A stretch of 23,540 bases of DNA, from contig CAJVPP010001011.1 in the NCBI GenBank assembly GCA_910592005.1, positions 1 to 23,540 on the forward strand, read 5' to 3'. The position numbers and the translations under genes were made by a program. The notes under the pieces are model-generated. The model was not told where the DNA came from and did no database searches. It worked only from the letters and a program-made list of their open reading frames with translations. Below are positions 9,574 to 19,754 of the stretch, piece after piece. Every line of letters starts with the position of its first letter. Positions within the stretch are counted from its first letter, which is position 1. This stretch comes from Funneliformis mosseae (lineage: Eukaryota; Glomeromycota; Glomeromycetes; Glomerales; Glomeraceae).

Positions 9574-12500
9574 TTAAATAGGTAATCTAATTTCTGATTA
9601 TTTCTCTAGTCTAATATATTTTTTCTTTATCCTTTCATTAACTAAAAATGCATCAGATGTAAGAGCCAAAATTTTTATATTATTCCAAGATTTACACTTA
9701 CTTAAAGATATATATGATTGGCCTTACGTGAATATTTAATTATTTAAATAAAGTGAAGTCTGTAGTAATATTATCACTTATGTTTTATAAACTATTAAGG
9801 TAAAGTATTTTATAATAAAAGTTGAATTTTACATACTGGTATTTATTAATATTGAAATGTGCAGTTTCTTGTTTTATTTCAATATCAATAATTCTTTTAT
9901 TTATACAAAATGCTACTCTTACTATTTCTCTATTTTTATAAATATCTATAATAATACCAATGGTACTATTACAAATTTGCTTACTAATAAATTTGTTGTT
10001 ATGAAATATTACTCAATAACCTATTTGCAATCTTATAAAAAATAGTAAGTTTATTTTATATTTCATTAAATATTCTAAACTTTCATGTTCTTGTACTTCT
10101 CCATTAATGATATCTTTTGAATATGAAATTAAATATTTTTCATTTACAATTAGTAAGTATTATAAATTTAAGTATTAATTTATTCAGCTATCTCCTTATA
10201 ACTTATAATATAAGTTGTATTTAATATATCTTCTAATGATAAATTATTTGAGCTTTCTTTGTATTTTTTATTTAATAATTATCATGTTGATTCTAAAATA
10301 TTTCTAAATCTAATATTTTCTAATAGTAAATAATATTGAAGAACATCTACTTGTCTTTTTGATTATCTTAAAAAAGTAGGTAAAATAATTTCCATATAGG
10401 TGAATAAAATATAAGATCTCCATTTACTGATGGTAATTAAAAAAGTTTTCCTAAGATTATAATACTTATTCCTCAAAATGGTTATAAATTATTATGTAAT
10501 TTAAAAAATATATTTGAAAGATAGCTAAATAATTTAGATGAAACTATTGATATTTCATCAATTATGAGAATTTTATCTTTTTAAGATTTCTTTGAATGAT
10601 TTATCATTAAATGCTAATATTTGAAAACCATCTTTTATAGCATAAAATTTTAAGGCTAAATGTATTGTATAATCTCTAATATTTTGTGTAATAATACTAG
10701 TCAATATAAGTAGTAAATAAGGATCATTTTTTTTTTAAAAATTCTTATATTAGATAATAAGTAACATATGATTTTCCAATTCTAGCAGATCCAGTTATAA
10801 AGAAGTATAGAAATATTTTTTATCTAATGGACCTAAAGTTCTTATTATTTTTTCAATGTATTGATATTGATCATCTAGTGTGTTAACATTGTATTTATTG
10901 TTATTATTAATGGTATAATTTTTATTTTTATTAATTGATTATGGATTATTTCTTTAAATTGTAAATTTGTTAAATTCATTAGATTTTGTAAAAATATGTG
11001 AATGAGTTCAAAAAATTGATTATTAAAATTATTAATTTCTTCTTAATATTTTTTCTTATATAAGACATACTCGTTTTAATTTATTTCTGAAAATCTATTT
11101 AAAAAATATTCTTGATATGTTGTAAAATTTCCTTTTAATTCTTCTTCACTTCTAGGTCTAAATCTTAATAATAGCTATTGATAAAAATATAATTTACCAT
11201 GTGCTAGTCTTAAGTATCTTATTCTTATTATAAGTTTAATTTTTCTTTTTACAATATAATTTTCAATTTCTTCTTAAAATACTCTTCTTAGAGTTGTTAT
11301 TTTTGAAGGTGTAATATTATAGTTTTCAAAATATTCTTGATATAATAATAATTCAAACTCGTTTTATTTTGGTCTGTTAAAATATTTTTCTATTGAATCT
11401 AAGTAAAATGATGTATCATTATTCTCTAAATTCATTAATAATAAAATGTAAAGTATTGATTTTTATCTTATACTTGAAGGATCTATAATTAAGTATTGAA
11501 TTTAATAGAAGAATTATAAATAGTCTCTCCAAAAATTAAAACATTAATTCCATCATTTCTAATCTATGACCTTGAATATGTTGTCTATATTTATCACCTT
11601 CTTGAATATTAAAAATATGGGTAGATTCTCTTTTTGCAATATATTTAATCATATATCTTACAAATCCTTTTGTTATTACGTATTGTAAATTCATATGTGC
11701 ATTACAAATATAAAGTATTAGTGCATGATTTGGTACTATCTATATATTTTATTCTTTTTTATATATTAAACAAATCTTGAATTATTTGTATCTTTATATG
11801 TATATTCTGAATATAATCATGGAAATCCTTTCTTACATGTTTCTTTTGAATTAATTGGTTCATCACATTTTGAACTACATGTATGAATTTAATGAATCTT
11901 TACAAGAATATATAATTCTAATTCTGTTTCTAGATCTGGTAAATCTGCTCTTATAATATTATTATTTATTATATTACTAATAGATTTGTTATCCATAAGT
12001 ATCCATGAATATGAGCTGTATCACGATTTTGAAATTTAATACATTCAAAAAAAATGTAATATTTTTCCCAGTTTATTAATTCTAAATGCTTCAAAAAATA
12101 TTTTTCATACTTTTTAAGCAGTGTATAAAATGATGCTTACAATAAAATGATCTATTAGTTGATAATATATTATGATTATCAGTTTTTAATAAAATATTTT
12201 TTAAATATTCCTATCTGCTTTTATTCATCATTAATATTATAAATAATTGAGATAAACTAATATTATTTATCATTACATTGATATAATGATCTTTTTTCTG
12301 AAAATATGAGTCTCCTGTTTTGATAAAAGTTGGTAATATAGTAGTAATTTATTTATTAATTATTAGTTTGTTAATATAAAAACTTTTTTGAATTAAATTA
12401 ATAGCACATGTAGGACTGTATGATTGAGATAGTTGATTTTGTTAAAAAATTCTTTGATTATTTTAATAATTATGATATTTTCTAATTGTAAATAAGACTA

Positions 12501-13623
12501 TGCAGACTATATATAATGTAATCTAAATCTTAGATCTTTTCCTCTAATTCGCTCTTTAATATATTTTTTATATTTTTCAGTCTTTTCATTTAAAGCTAAA
12601 CTTTGATTTATCAAATCTTGATATATTTCTTTATCATCTAGATATAGATCAGGAAATAATAATGCTCTAAGTTAGGATCATTGAATGATATAAAAAGAAA
12701 TAAATTATTATTAGTTCTAGCAAATCCTGCTATAAGTCAATTAAAATTTGCATCTTTATCATGTATTTCTATATTAAAATTATAATTAGATACTATAATT
12801 TCACCTGGTCTTACTGTAAGAACATTTTCTTCTTCTAATAAATAAGTTGCTATTAAAATGGTATATTAAGATTTTGTTTTTGTTTTTCAAAATGTATTTT
12901 AAATGATTTTAAATAAGAATTATTATTTTTTAACCAATTTGATTCTTGAATAAGAGTAGAATGAAATCAATAATTTTTATTAGTAGTAACATCATTTGAT
13001 TTAAGAAACACACTTAACATTTTAGAATATCAAATAAAAAATCTAATATTTTTAGAATAATTCATAGTTCCTATAATATTATGATATTTGCTATAAGGAT
13101 TTGCTTCTAGTGTTCTACTCATTGAAAAATAAAGATAAATAGGTAATAAGTATTTGTGTTTGCTTAATGGAATTGCTTGTATTTCAAGTAGAATAGAAAT
13201 CAAATAAGGAGGAAATATTTATTTGAAATTATTTTTACATGCAAAACAAATAGTAATACATATAGAAGAATATGAATATAATAGAAGTTTTGATCTTGGA
13301 AATGCTTTTTTAAAGGAATATAAAATATCTTCTTTATATGGTATCTATTTGACCTTTTTAGAATATAATAAATATTTACAATTTGAACATAAAAATATGG
13401 AAACTGTTTTAAAACAGTTTGTTGAAATATTTCATGTAAATATTTAAGTTTTTTTGATAGTTTTCATAGTATTGTAATATTAAAAAAGTTGTTGAATATT
13501 TACTTGTTCTGAAATATTAAGTGATTATGAATTGCTTGAGTTATTATCAAATTGTAATATAGATTCATAATCTTCAAGGTTGTAATTATTTAATGTATAA
13601 ATATTAAAGTTTAAGTTATTCAT
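9574..13623 (-). pseudogene. Helitron Rep-helicase (RepHel), multiply broken
   Basis: The remnant spans 4050 bp, about 1350 codons, close to an intact RepHel. It starts MNNLNFNIYTLNNYN (ATG 13623) and ends RLPI-TAA at 9574. In order: a Helitron-type N-terminal region (NPYSKYHNIIGTMNYSKNIR, about 13.05-13.1 kb); the HUH motif as AHIHGYLW (His codons within 12005-12013); the Y2 motif YMIKY (11641-11655) preceded by LQYVITKG; then a PIF1-like helicase with Walker A as TGSARIGKS (10769-10795, expected AGTGKS), Walker B as LIIDEIS (10549-10574), NGD-LIFYSPIWK, CNSTIGIII...VRVAFC, and the last motif QSYISLSK (9697-9720). There are dozens of stops and several frameshifts. The enzyme would nick and unwind DNA for rolling-circle transposition; this copy is inactive. 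Confidence 0.85.
13401..13420. repeat. Perfect 20-bp palindrome
   Basis: The half-arm AAACTGTTTT is followed directly by its reverse complement, inside the N-terminal coding part of the RepHel remnant. It would form a loopless cruciform. Because it lies within former coding sequence it is probably fortuitous. Confidence 0.6.
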
Positions 13624-13844
13624 AATTTATAAATTTTTAAAAGACTTTTGTAAAATTTTTTTTAATTTAAAATGAATATTAATTTTTAGAGAAGTATTGG
13701 TGATTTATATATAATTTTTAAATAATATTATTATTTTATTTATATTTATTTAATATTACTTTATTATATATTATTAAATATTTGTAATAAATATTTATAA
13801 TATTAAAATATTTGCAATACATTTATTGTATTGTCAATATATTA

Positions 13845-14001
13845 ATTGTTTACAAAATAATAATTTACAGTTTATGTATATTATTTATTTTTAATTTTAA
13901 ATAATTAAATAGTTATTGAAATTGTTTATAGAATAAACAATTTACAGTTTATGTATATTGTTTATTTTTAATTTTAAATTAATAAAATAGTTATTGAAAT
14001 T
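13845..14001. repeat. Two-copy tandem repeat, period 76 bp
   Basis: Units begin at 13845 and 13921. They share TTTACAGTTTATGTATATT, then TTTATTTTTAATTTTAAAT and TAGTTATTGAAATT, with a few differences. The repeat lies in the spacer between the OB-fold-like gene and the RepHel gene of the Helitron, where the RepHel promoter would be expected. Confidence 0.65.
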
Positions 14002-14089
14002 TTATTTTATGTAATAAAAAAAAAGAATTTTATTTTAAATCATTATTATTTAAAATATTTTTAATTTCTAAATTATATAGTTAAACTAT

Positions 14090-15151
14090 TTAATTTTTAT
14101 TACTTTTATCATCAAGAAAGTCATTTTCCAAATTAGATATTTTATATTGAATTCTTTTTGATTGTTTATTTTTACTATTAAGTGTATTTATTTTATATTT
14201 TTAGTTATATTTTCTCTTATTTGATTTTGAAATAGATGGTTTTTTTATAAAAAAAAAGATTAATTAAAATTAAATATAATAAGTTTAATAATAAAATAAT
14301 AAATAAAAAAAATCATACTTTCAGTATTATTATTAGAAATAACTTCTATTTCATTAGTTTTTTTTTCTTTACGATCATTAATAAAATCAGATAAATTATT
14401 ACTTATTTGTAACCGATTTTTATTAGTTACCTTTTTAAGGCTGGATGAATTTAACTATAGAATTTTGCTAAGATCCTTTTTTTTCATAGATGAGAAATTA
14501 ATTGCATTATTAATATATATAATATAGTTAACTAAAATAATAATTTCTTCATCATTTTTGATCAAGTATTCCATGATATCAATTTAATTTCCTTTTTGTA
14601 ATTTGTTTATTTTTCTATATATTCTTAAATTTTATGTAGAACAAACACATGTTATTGGAATTTCTGTACAATTTTTTCTATTAAATTCTATTGCTTATAA
14701 TTTGAACATGATATTTTCACCTTCAACAACCAGAGCTGATAGTACATTATATTAAAATAATACAAAAACTTCTTACTTTGGTATGTTATTAGTATCAATA
14801 TTAATTTGATATGAAATTGTTATATTGAACTTTATATTTAAAGAAAATTTTTTAGTTATTATATTTATTAAAAAAAGTAAATATGATAAATTAAAATAAA
14901 AATATTTTTACCTGAAGTTCTTAAGGATCATTGTTTGACTTCTTATTCTATATAAATTTTCTATTAATAAAATATACACAATCTGAATCTATTTGTTTAT
15001 CAAATGAAGTAAAACTAATAAATATAAGATTGTTATTTACAAGTCTATTATATGCAATTATTCCATTTGTAATAGAAGTAAAATTAGAATTATTAGCATA
15101 AATGGTATTCATTTTGATAATATATCCTATAGTAGAAAATACACAAAGCAT
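14090..15151 (-). pseudogene. OB-fold/ssDNA-binding-like Helitron companion protein, decayed
   Basis: On the minus strand an ATG at 15151 opens MLCVFSTIGYIIKMNTIY, with 67 codons before the first stop (RKFI-TAG, Trp expected). After a probable intron (donor GTAAAA near 14910) the frame resumes with NIPK-stop-EVFVLF-stop-YNVLSALVVEGENI, CTEIPITCVCS, IDIMEYLIKNDEEIIILVNY, a Ser/Asn/Lys-rich tail, a second likely intron (GTATGA near 14320), and ends FLDDKSNKN-TAA at 14090. One frame carries most of the protein, with stops mainly where Gln or Trp would fit. The alternation of beta-strand-like segments and its place just upstream of a RepHel suggest an RPA/OB-fold single-stranded DNA-binding protein, as several Helitron groups carry. 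That function is inference from context and from a remembered glomeromycotan family. The sequence is better preserved than the RepHel. Confidence 0.6.
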
Positions 15152-15240
15152 TTTTTTTAAGAATTATATATTTTTTTCATAACTTTTAAAGCCTTCTTTA
15201 TATTTATTTTTGTTTTTTTAAAATTTTTTTTAATTGTTTA

Positions 15241-16420
15241 TTCTATTATTTTCTATAGATAATATTTTTCAGTTTAGTATGATTGATTTGTTATGGTATA
15301 GTAGATGATGAATTTTTTTATTTTATTATTTTTCTATATTGTTTTTAATTCTTTTTATTAAATTTCTCTTTTTATTTTTTTTTCCTATTGTTCTAATGCT
15401 TTATTAAATTTTTATTTTTTTTTATAGCTTTAGATTAGTTCTGTATGATCAGTTCATCGTGATAAAGGTAGCTATATTGTTTAAGTAATAAAATTAGTTA
15501 TTAATCAAATTATATTTATTTTTTTTATTATATAAAAATCTACTACTTATTATTTAATAACTTTATATAATTAATTGAATTTTAGCATTTAGGTATTTTA
15601 TTAAATCATTTAGTTTATAATATTATATAATATAGTATATAAGTGGCTAGATTTTTTATTAATTTTTTTCTATTATTTTAACGCTTTTATTAAATTTTTT
15701 TTTTTTTAGTTTTAACTCTTTTTTTATTTTTTTATTCTTTCTTTTTTTAGTTCTTGATTGGGTTCTGTTTGATTAGTTTATCATAGCAAGGTAGATACTA
15801 GATGTTTTTTTATTCATTCTATTTTTTTTTCCTTAATAATTACTAATATTTATTTATTTCTTTTCTTTTTTCTTTTATTCATTTTATTTAGGATATTTTT
15901 CAATCCAATTTAGATGATTTTTCTAGCTCGATTGGTCTATTATAGTGAAGTTAAATGATTTTTTTTTTGCATTATCTCTTTTTTTGTATTATTAATTACT
16001 AATTTTTATTATTATTTTTTCTCTTTTTCTCTAATTTATAACATTTTTAGTCTAACTCAATGATTTTGACAGTTTGATCAGTCTGTAACAGTAAAGATAA
16101 GTTTTTTTTCTTTTTTTGCATTGTTTCTTTTTACATTACTAATTATTAATCTTTGTTATTGTTTTTCTTTTTTTCTCTTATTAAGTTTAATCTAAAGCAT
16201 TTTTTTAGTCCAATTTGGATAATTCAACCAGTTCAATCAGTTCATTATATTAAAGATAAGTTTTTTTTGCATTGTATCTAATTACTAATCTTTTTTTTAT
16301 TATTTTCTTTTTTTTATTTAGGTTAAGATTCAGATTTTATTGGATTGTTTAGGTAAAGATAAGTTGCAAATTTGTTTTTTTAATATATTTTGGATTGCTA
16401 ATTGTTTTATCTTTTGAATT
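15241..16420. repeat. Degenerate ~155-bp tandem repeat, T-rich
   Basis: A core resembling AGTCCAATTTGGATGATT, then CAGTTTGATCAGTTCATTAT and AGTAAAGATAAGTTTTTT, recurs at about 15271, 15432, 15749, 15901, 16049 and 16207. A worn copy lies near 15606 and a shortened one near 16330. Intervals are ~150-160 bp, or twice that where the worn copy lies. Between cores are long T/C runs and ATTACTAATT words. It lies upstream of the OB-fold-like gene and may be part of the Helitron's 5' region or a satellite fragment. No open frame is supported. Confidence 0.6.
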
Positions 16421-16904
16421 TAATCAATCAAATTAATAGACAATCGTATTTCGTCTACCCTTAAGAAGTTAAGCTTAAATTTTTATATATATTTTTTTGA
16501 TTTAGTAAAAAAGTCATTAATCAGCTATGCTATTATAGATCCTTTTTTTTTACAAACTGATTTTAATTTTTATAAAAGACTAGACTAGAAATAGCAAAAT
16601 TTGTAAAAAAAATACAGATATTTTTATTAATATATAAAGAACTTCTGTTCCATTAAAATATTACAATAAAATAGTATACAGAAACAGTATAATGTAATAT
16701 AAAAATAATTTAATAAAATACTGAAATAGTATAATAAATATAGTAACAGTAAACAGTAATAATATTTTCTTAAAAATGGCATCAAGATTTTTTTGAAAAT
16801 CTTTTCTTTTTATATATTACAAAGTAATTATAAGTGGTAATATGAATACAACTTTTTCTTTTAAGTTAATTTACTTACCTTTTTTATATTAGTCAATATT
16901 TTTT
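16421..16904. other. AT-rich stretch with a small hairpin
   Basis: No gene was found here. An 8-bp perfect stem (AAGATTTT at 16784-16791, loop TTTG, AAAATCTT to 16803) is followed by a T-rich run. The words CAGTATAATG, TAGTATAATAAATA and ATAGTAACAGT repeat loosely at 16670-16765. The Helitron 5' terminus might lie in this interval, but no TC end beside an A/T target was recognised. Confidence 0.4.
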
Positions 16905-17300
16905 TTTAACTAAAATGTATATTTCGTTAATAAAAAAAATGTTAGGATAAAGATCCATTAAAAAGATCAACTGCATCAGAAATTATAAAGATTATTAATA
17001 GTTGGATTAATAATATTAAAAGTAAGAATTTGATAAAGAATTTTTAAATGATATAATAGAATTTTATAAAACAGATAAAGTATTGAAATATAAATAAGAT
17101 AATAATATATTAAATAATGATATTATTATTGAATCTCATCTACAAGCATATTATACAAGTTATTTATTAATTTTTACTGGAAAATTAAAGTAAGCTTTAA
17201 ATGAAGATACTGTAAAAATTGTAAAAACTGAAAGTAATGAAAATAGAAGTAATTATTATATAATATATAAATGTAAAAATTTTAATATTATTAATTAATA
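16905..17300 (+). pseudogene. Decayed kinase C-terminal fragment (subdomain XI and tail)
   Basis: Translation gives TKMYISLIKK, then after an extra A, KC-stop-DKDPLKRSTASEII and NSWINNIKS. The stop is TAG where the conserved Trp of KKCW is expected (16944-16946). After a one-base shift near 17027 the frame reads FDKEFLNDIIEFYKTDK, then ESHLQAYYTSYLL (about 17134), a tail characteristic of the glomeromycotan kinase family as I remember it, and stops around 17300. It begins almost where the kinase at 8490-9486 breaks off, but both fragments carry the short YIxL segment, so they overlap by about six codons. It is either the other half of the same gene interrupted by the Helitron, or part of a second related kinase. 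Confidence 0.7.
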
Positions 17301-18598
17301 TATATTTTAATTTATAGAATCTTTAAATATTATAGAAAATGAAATAAATATTTAACTTTAATTTATAATATGTATTTATAATATATAGTTTAGTAAAAAT
17401 AACTCAAATTTTTTTATTTTGATATTCTATAATTATTATAATAAAGTTGTATTTAAATAAATTTTTTATAAAAAATAAAATTAAAATAAATATCTTTTGA
17501 AATATAGTATATAGATCAAAATAATTTAATAAATCATAATACTTATATATTTATAGAATTTTTATAAATTTAATATTAGCTAAATTAAAGTTCTTATCAT
17601 GCTGAAATTAATATATGACTTATTTTCTAAATTTTATATTAATAGTAATTATTTAGAATATATATAAATAATTGGTAAAGAAAGCATTTAATATTAATAA
17701 TAGCATTAATTAAAGCATCCTTTTATAGAGTTAGAATTGATATAAAAGAACTATTACTTTTTGGTAATTTATTTTATAAAAATTAAGGAATAAATATAAA
17801 GATGACTTTGTTAATATATTATTGTATAAATAATATACAAATAAAATCTTAATAATCAGCTTAAAAATATTTGTAATTATAAATATAAAAAATGTCATAT
17901 CTGTATTTGATAACAAATAACAAATTTATATTAAAATTTTTTATATTATAAGCTTTATATATAATGAAATTTTACATCAAAAATTTGCAAAAGTTAATTA
18001 ATGATGAAAAAGTAATTATTAGTTTTAGTATAGAAATATTAATTCATATTGAGCTAAAAAAGAAATTTTACATGTAATTATAATATTTATTCCTTAAACA
18101 GTAAATAAAAACTATTTTTAAAACATTTTAAAAAACTTGAAATAATTTAATATCTAATAATTACAAAAAGATAAAATAAAATTTTTATATTTATCATATT
18201 ATAATGTATCTAATAATAGTATTTTTAAACATTTTAAAATTAATAATTATCAATATATATTAATTTTTCAATTTTTTAATTTTTATACATAATTTATTAT
18301 ATAATAATTACAATAATTTAAAATTTAATTTATTGGATTCATCACATTAAATCCTATTAAATGATAGTATTTTATATTTCTAAGATTAATAGGTAGCAAG
18401 ATATATGAATTTAAATTTTAATTTTTTTTATAATAATTTATTATTTATTTATCTTTAAAAAATCACTAGCTAATTACATTTTTTTTAATTTTTACTTAGA
18501 AAACATTATAATATTTATTATAAAAGTATTAATTTTCTTAATAATATATTTTAAAATATTTAAAAATAATTAAAAAGAGTTGTAATTAATAAATAAAA
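17301..18598. other. Very AT-rich debris, no supported gene
   Basis: All six frames are broken at short intervals. A few lysine/asparagine-rich plus-strand segments (for example around 17520-17690) could be worn coding sequence in the style of the preceding kinase, but no motif was recognised and none is called. Confidence 0.5.
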
Positions 18599-18620
18599 TT
18601 GCCTACAAATTTGTAGGCAA
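18599..18620. repeat. Perfect 22-bp palindrome
   Basis: The arm TTGCCTACAAA is followed immediately by its exact reverse complement. It contains GCC/GGC in a region that otherwise has almost no G or C. The match ends cleanly at both sides. It could be the fused ends of an element, a transposon terminal hairpin, or a binding site. It does not end in CTRR nearby, so a Helitron end is not supported. Confidence 0.75.
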
Positions 18621-18730
18621 AACAATTGAAGGGATAATAAAAATGGTTGATAAAAGATTTAGAACATTTTAATAATACTATCGCTAAAAATATTTAATAT
18701 TAATTAAAACTGATTCCTAAAAAATTTTTT

Positions 18731-18757
18731 TGCTTGAGGTGGATTTTGTTAAAAGGT
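18731..18757 (+). pseudogene. Short Tc1/mariner transposase scrap
   Basis: This segment reads A-stop-GGFC and aligns with 20285-20310 of the Tc1 element in this window (AWGGFCLKG region), with about two mismatches and one gap over 26 bases. In both copies the Trp codon is TGA. Nothing else of a transposase is readable on either side, so this may be a tiny remnant or a coincidence. Confidence 0.3.
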
Positions 18758-19299
18758 ATTTTTTGCTTTTAGAAGATAATAAATAATTTGAAATTTTAGA
18801 ATAATGCTTGACAGTTATTGACAGTTCTAGTGTGATAGAATTCTTTTAGTTAATTAATTTTCTTTCTACTATGGTAAGGCTTATTCTTTTCAGGTTATGA
18901 TAGCAGATCTGATAAAATAAGGTTTTCTTATTTTCTTATTTTTAAATCAGATTTTTATAATTAAGCCTTCAAAAATTAATAAATAATTTAGATTATTATT
19001 CGATCATTTACATAATTATTATTTAATAGTTAAAAAATAATTACATAAATTGGATGATTATATCATCTATCCACAAAGGCCAAAAATATTAATAGATGTG
19101 TGAATTGGAATCGATTCTAATCCTTTAGTGGTACAGAAAGTGTGGTGCTGCGGTTAATTTTATTTTAATGATTTTTATGCAAAAAAAAAAATGACGTTTA
19201 GGTGATGCTAGTTATAACGTTTTTATAATATTTTTTTTTAAGATAATATGAAATACAAAAATAAAAAAATAATTTATTATATTGCCAAAAATTTTTTTT
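18758..19299. other. Stretch without a supported gene
   Basis: Composition is slightly less AT-rich than to the left, and some words look once-coding (for example about 19065-19155, with DDYIIYPQRPKIL and IGIDSNPLVVQK in neighbouring frames). No protein family was recognised and stops are frequent. Several A and T runs occur at 19182-19320. Confidence 0.4.
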
Positions 19300-19578
19300 T
19301 TAAAAAAATATAGCATATAAATCTTTAACATTTTGATTCATCCTCTGGAGGTATTTCCTTGCTAGACAATTTTGGTAAATCAATTCGGCATTATCTTTTA
19401 TGTCATCGTATAAAGTGAGATTTTTTATTCTTGGAAATAATACAACAAGCATTGTTCTCAGTGAATAATCTCGAACATTTTGATTCTAAGCAATAGGACT
19501 GACCATTAAGTTCATTACGAAAACATTCAGATTAATTGTATCTATCATCAAATCTTCCTATACTGGATCCTCGGCCAT
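19300..19578 (-). pseudogene. Small gene of unknown function with two internal TAG stops
   Basis: From the ATG at 19578 a single minus-strand frame runs 92 codons to TAA at 19300, broken only by TAG at 19560-19558 (after MAEDPV) and at 19488-19486 (after MVSPIA). Both would be CAG (Gln) with one C-to-T change. The remaining peptide is clearly protein-like: NQNVRDYSLRTMLVVLFP, RIKNLTLYDDIKDNAELIYQ, NCLARKYLQRMNQNVKDLY, likely helical. No domain is recognised. A Tc1 element begins only 12 bp upstream of the ATG, so its promoter has been displaced. It may be the last or only exon of the original gene. Confidence 0.6.
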
Positions 19579-19754
19579 AATTTAATATACAGTGTGGGAC
19601 AAAAAAAATGAGAAAATTAGTCACGTAATCGAAAATGATCTACTTCATCAAAAATAGATTTAATCTGCACCACCTTAATATATAATAAATATTATATTTA
19701 TGTTGCTAACACCTCTTTGCTTCATAAAAAAATTCTCATATAAAACTTTGCGTA

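Larger units (their letters stand above)
9487..16930 (-). mobile_element. Decayed Helitron (rolling-circle transposon); right (5') limit inferred
   Basis: The element is read on the minus strand. An OB-fold-like gene (15151-14090) is followed by a Rep-helicase gene (13623-9574), then about 85 bp later by a hairpin and CTAG. The 3' end has the expected form: an imperfect stem-loop (arms GTAGAT/ATCTAC at 9506-9526), 15 bases, then CTAG at 9490-9487, with T as the next base on the minus strand, as Helitrons insert between A and T. The 5' end should begin TC next to a host A, but none was identified. The right coordinate given is where kinase sequence resumes, so the true end may lie anywhere between about 15.2 and 16.93 kb. 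Numerous stops and frameshifts show it cannot encode its own transposition. Confidence 0.6.

Noticed and set aside
9857..10045. Plus-strand 62-codon frame
   Set aside because: It is antisense to the helicase segment with CNSTIGIII and VRVAFC, which is clearly coding on the minus strand.
13223..13447. Plus-strand open frame of 74 codons
   Set aside because: It is the antisense of the RepHel N-terminal region, whose minus-strand translation matches the family.
8490..15151. Reassignment of TAA/TAG to Gln and TGA to Trp
   Set aside because: Stops at Gln/Trp positions tempted this reading, but the same genes have frameshifts, standard CAA and TGG codons remain in use, and both flanking genes use the ordinary code.
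17731..17916. Minus-strand 61-codon hydrophobic frame
   Set aside because: Leu/Ile/Tyr-rich translation expected from AT-rich non-coding DNA; stops surround it and there is no motif.
19065..19160. Possible tRNA or tRNA-derived element
   Set aside because: GAATCGATTCTAATCC resembles a B box loosely, but no cloverleaf can be formed and no A box lies at the right distance.
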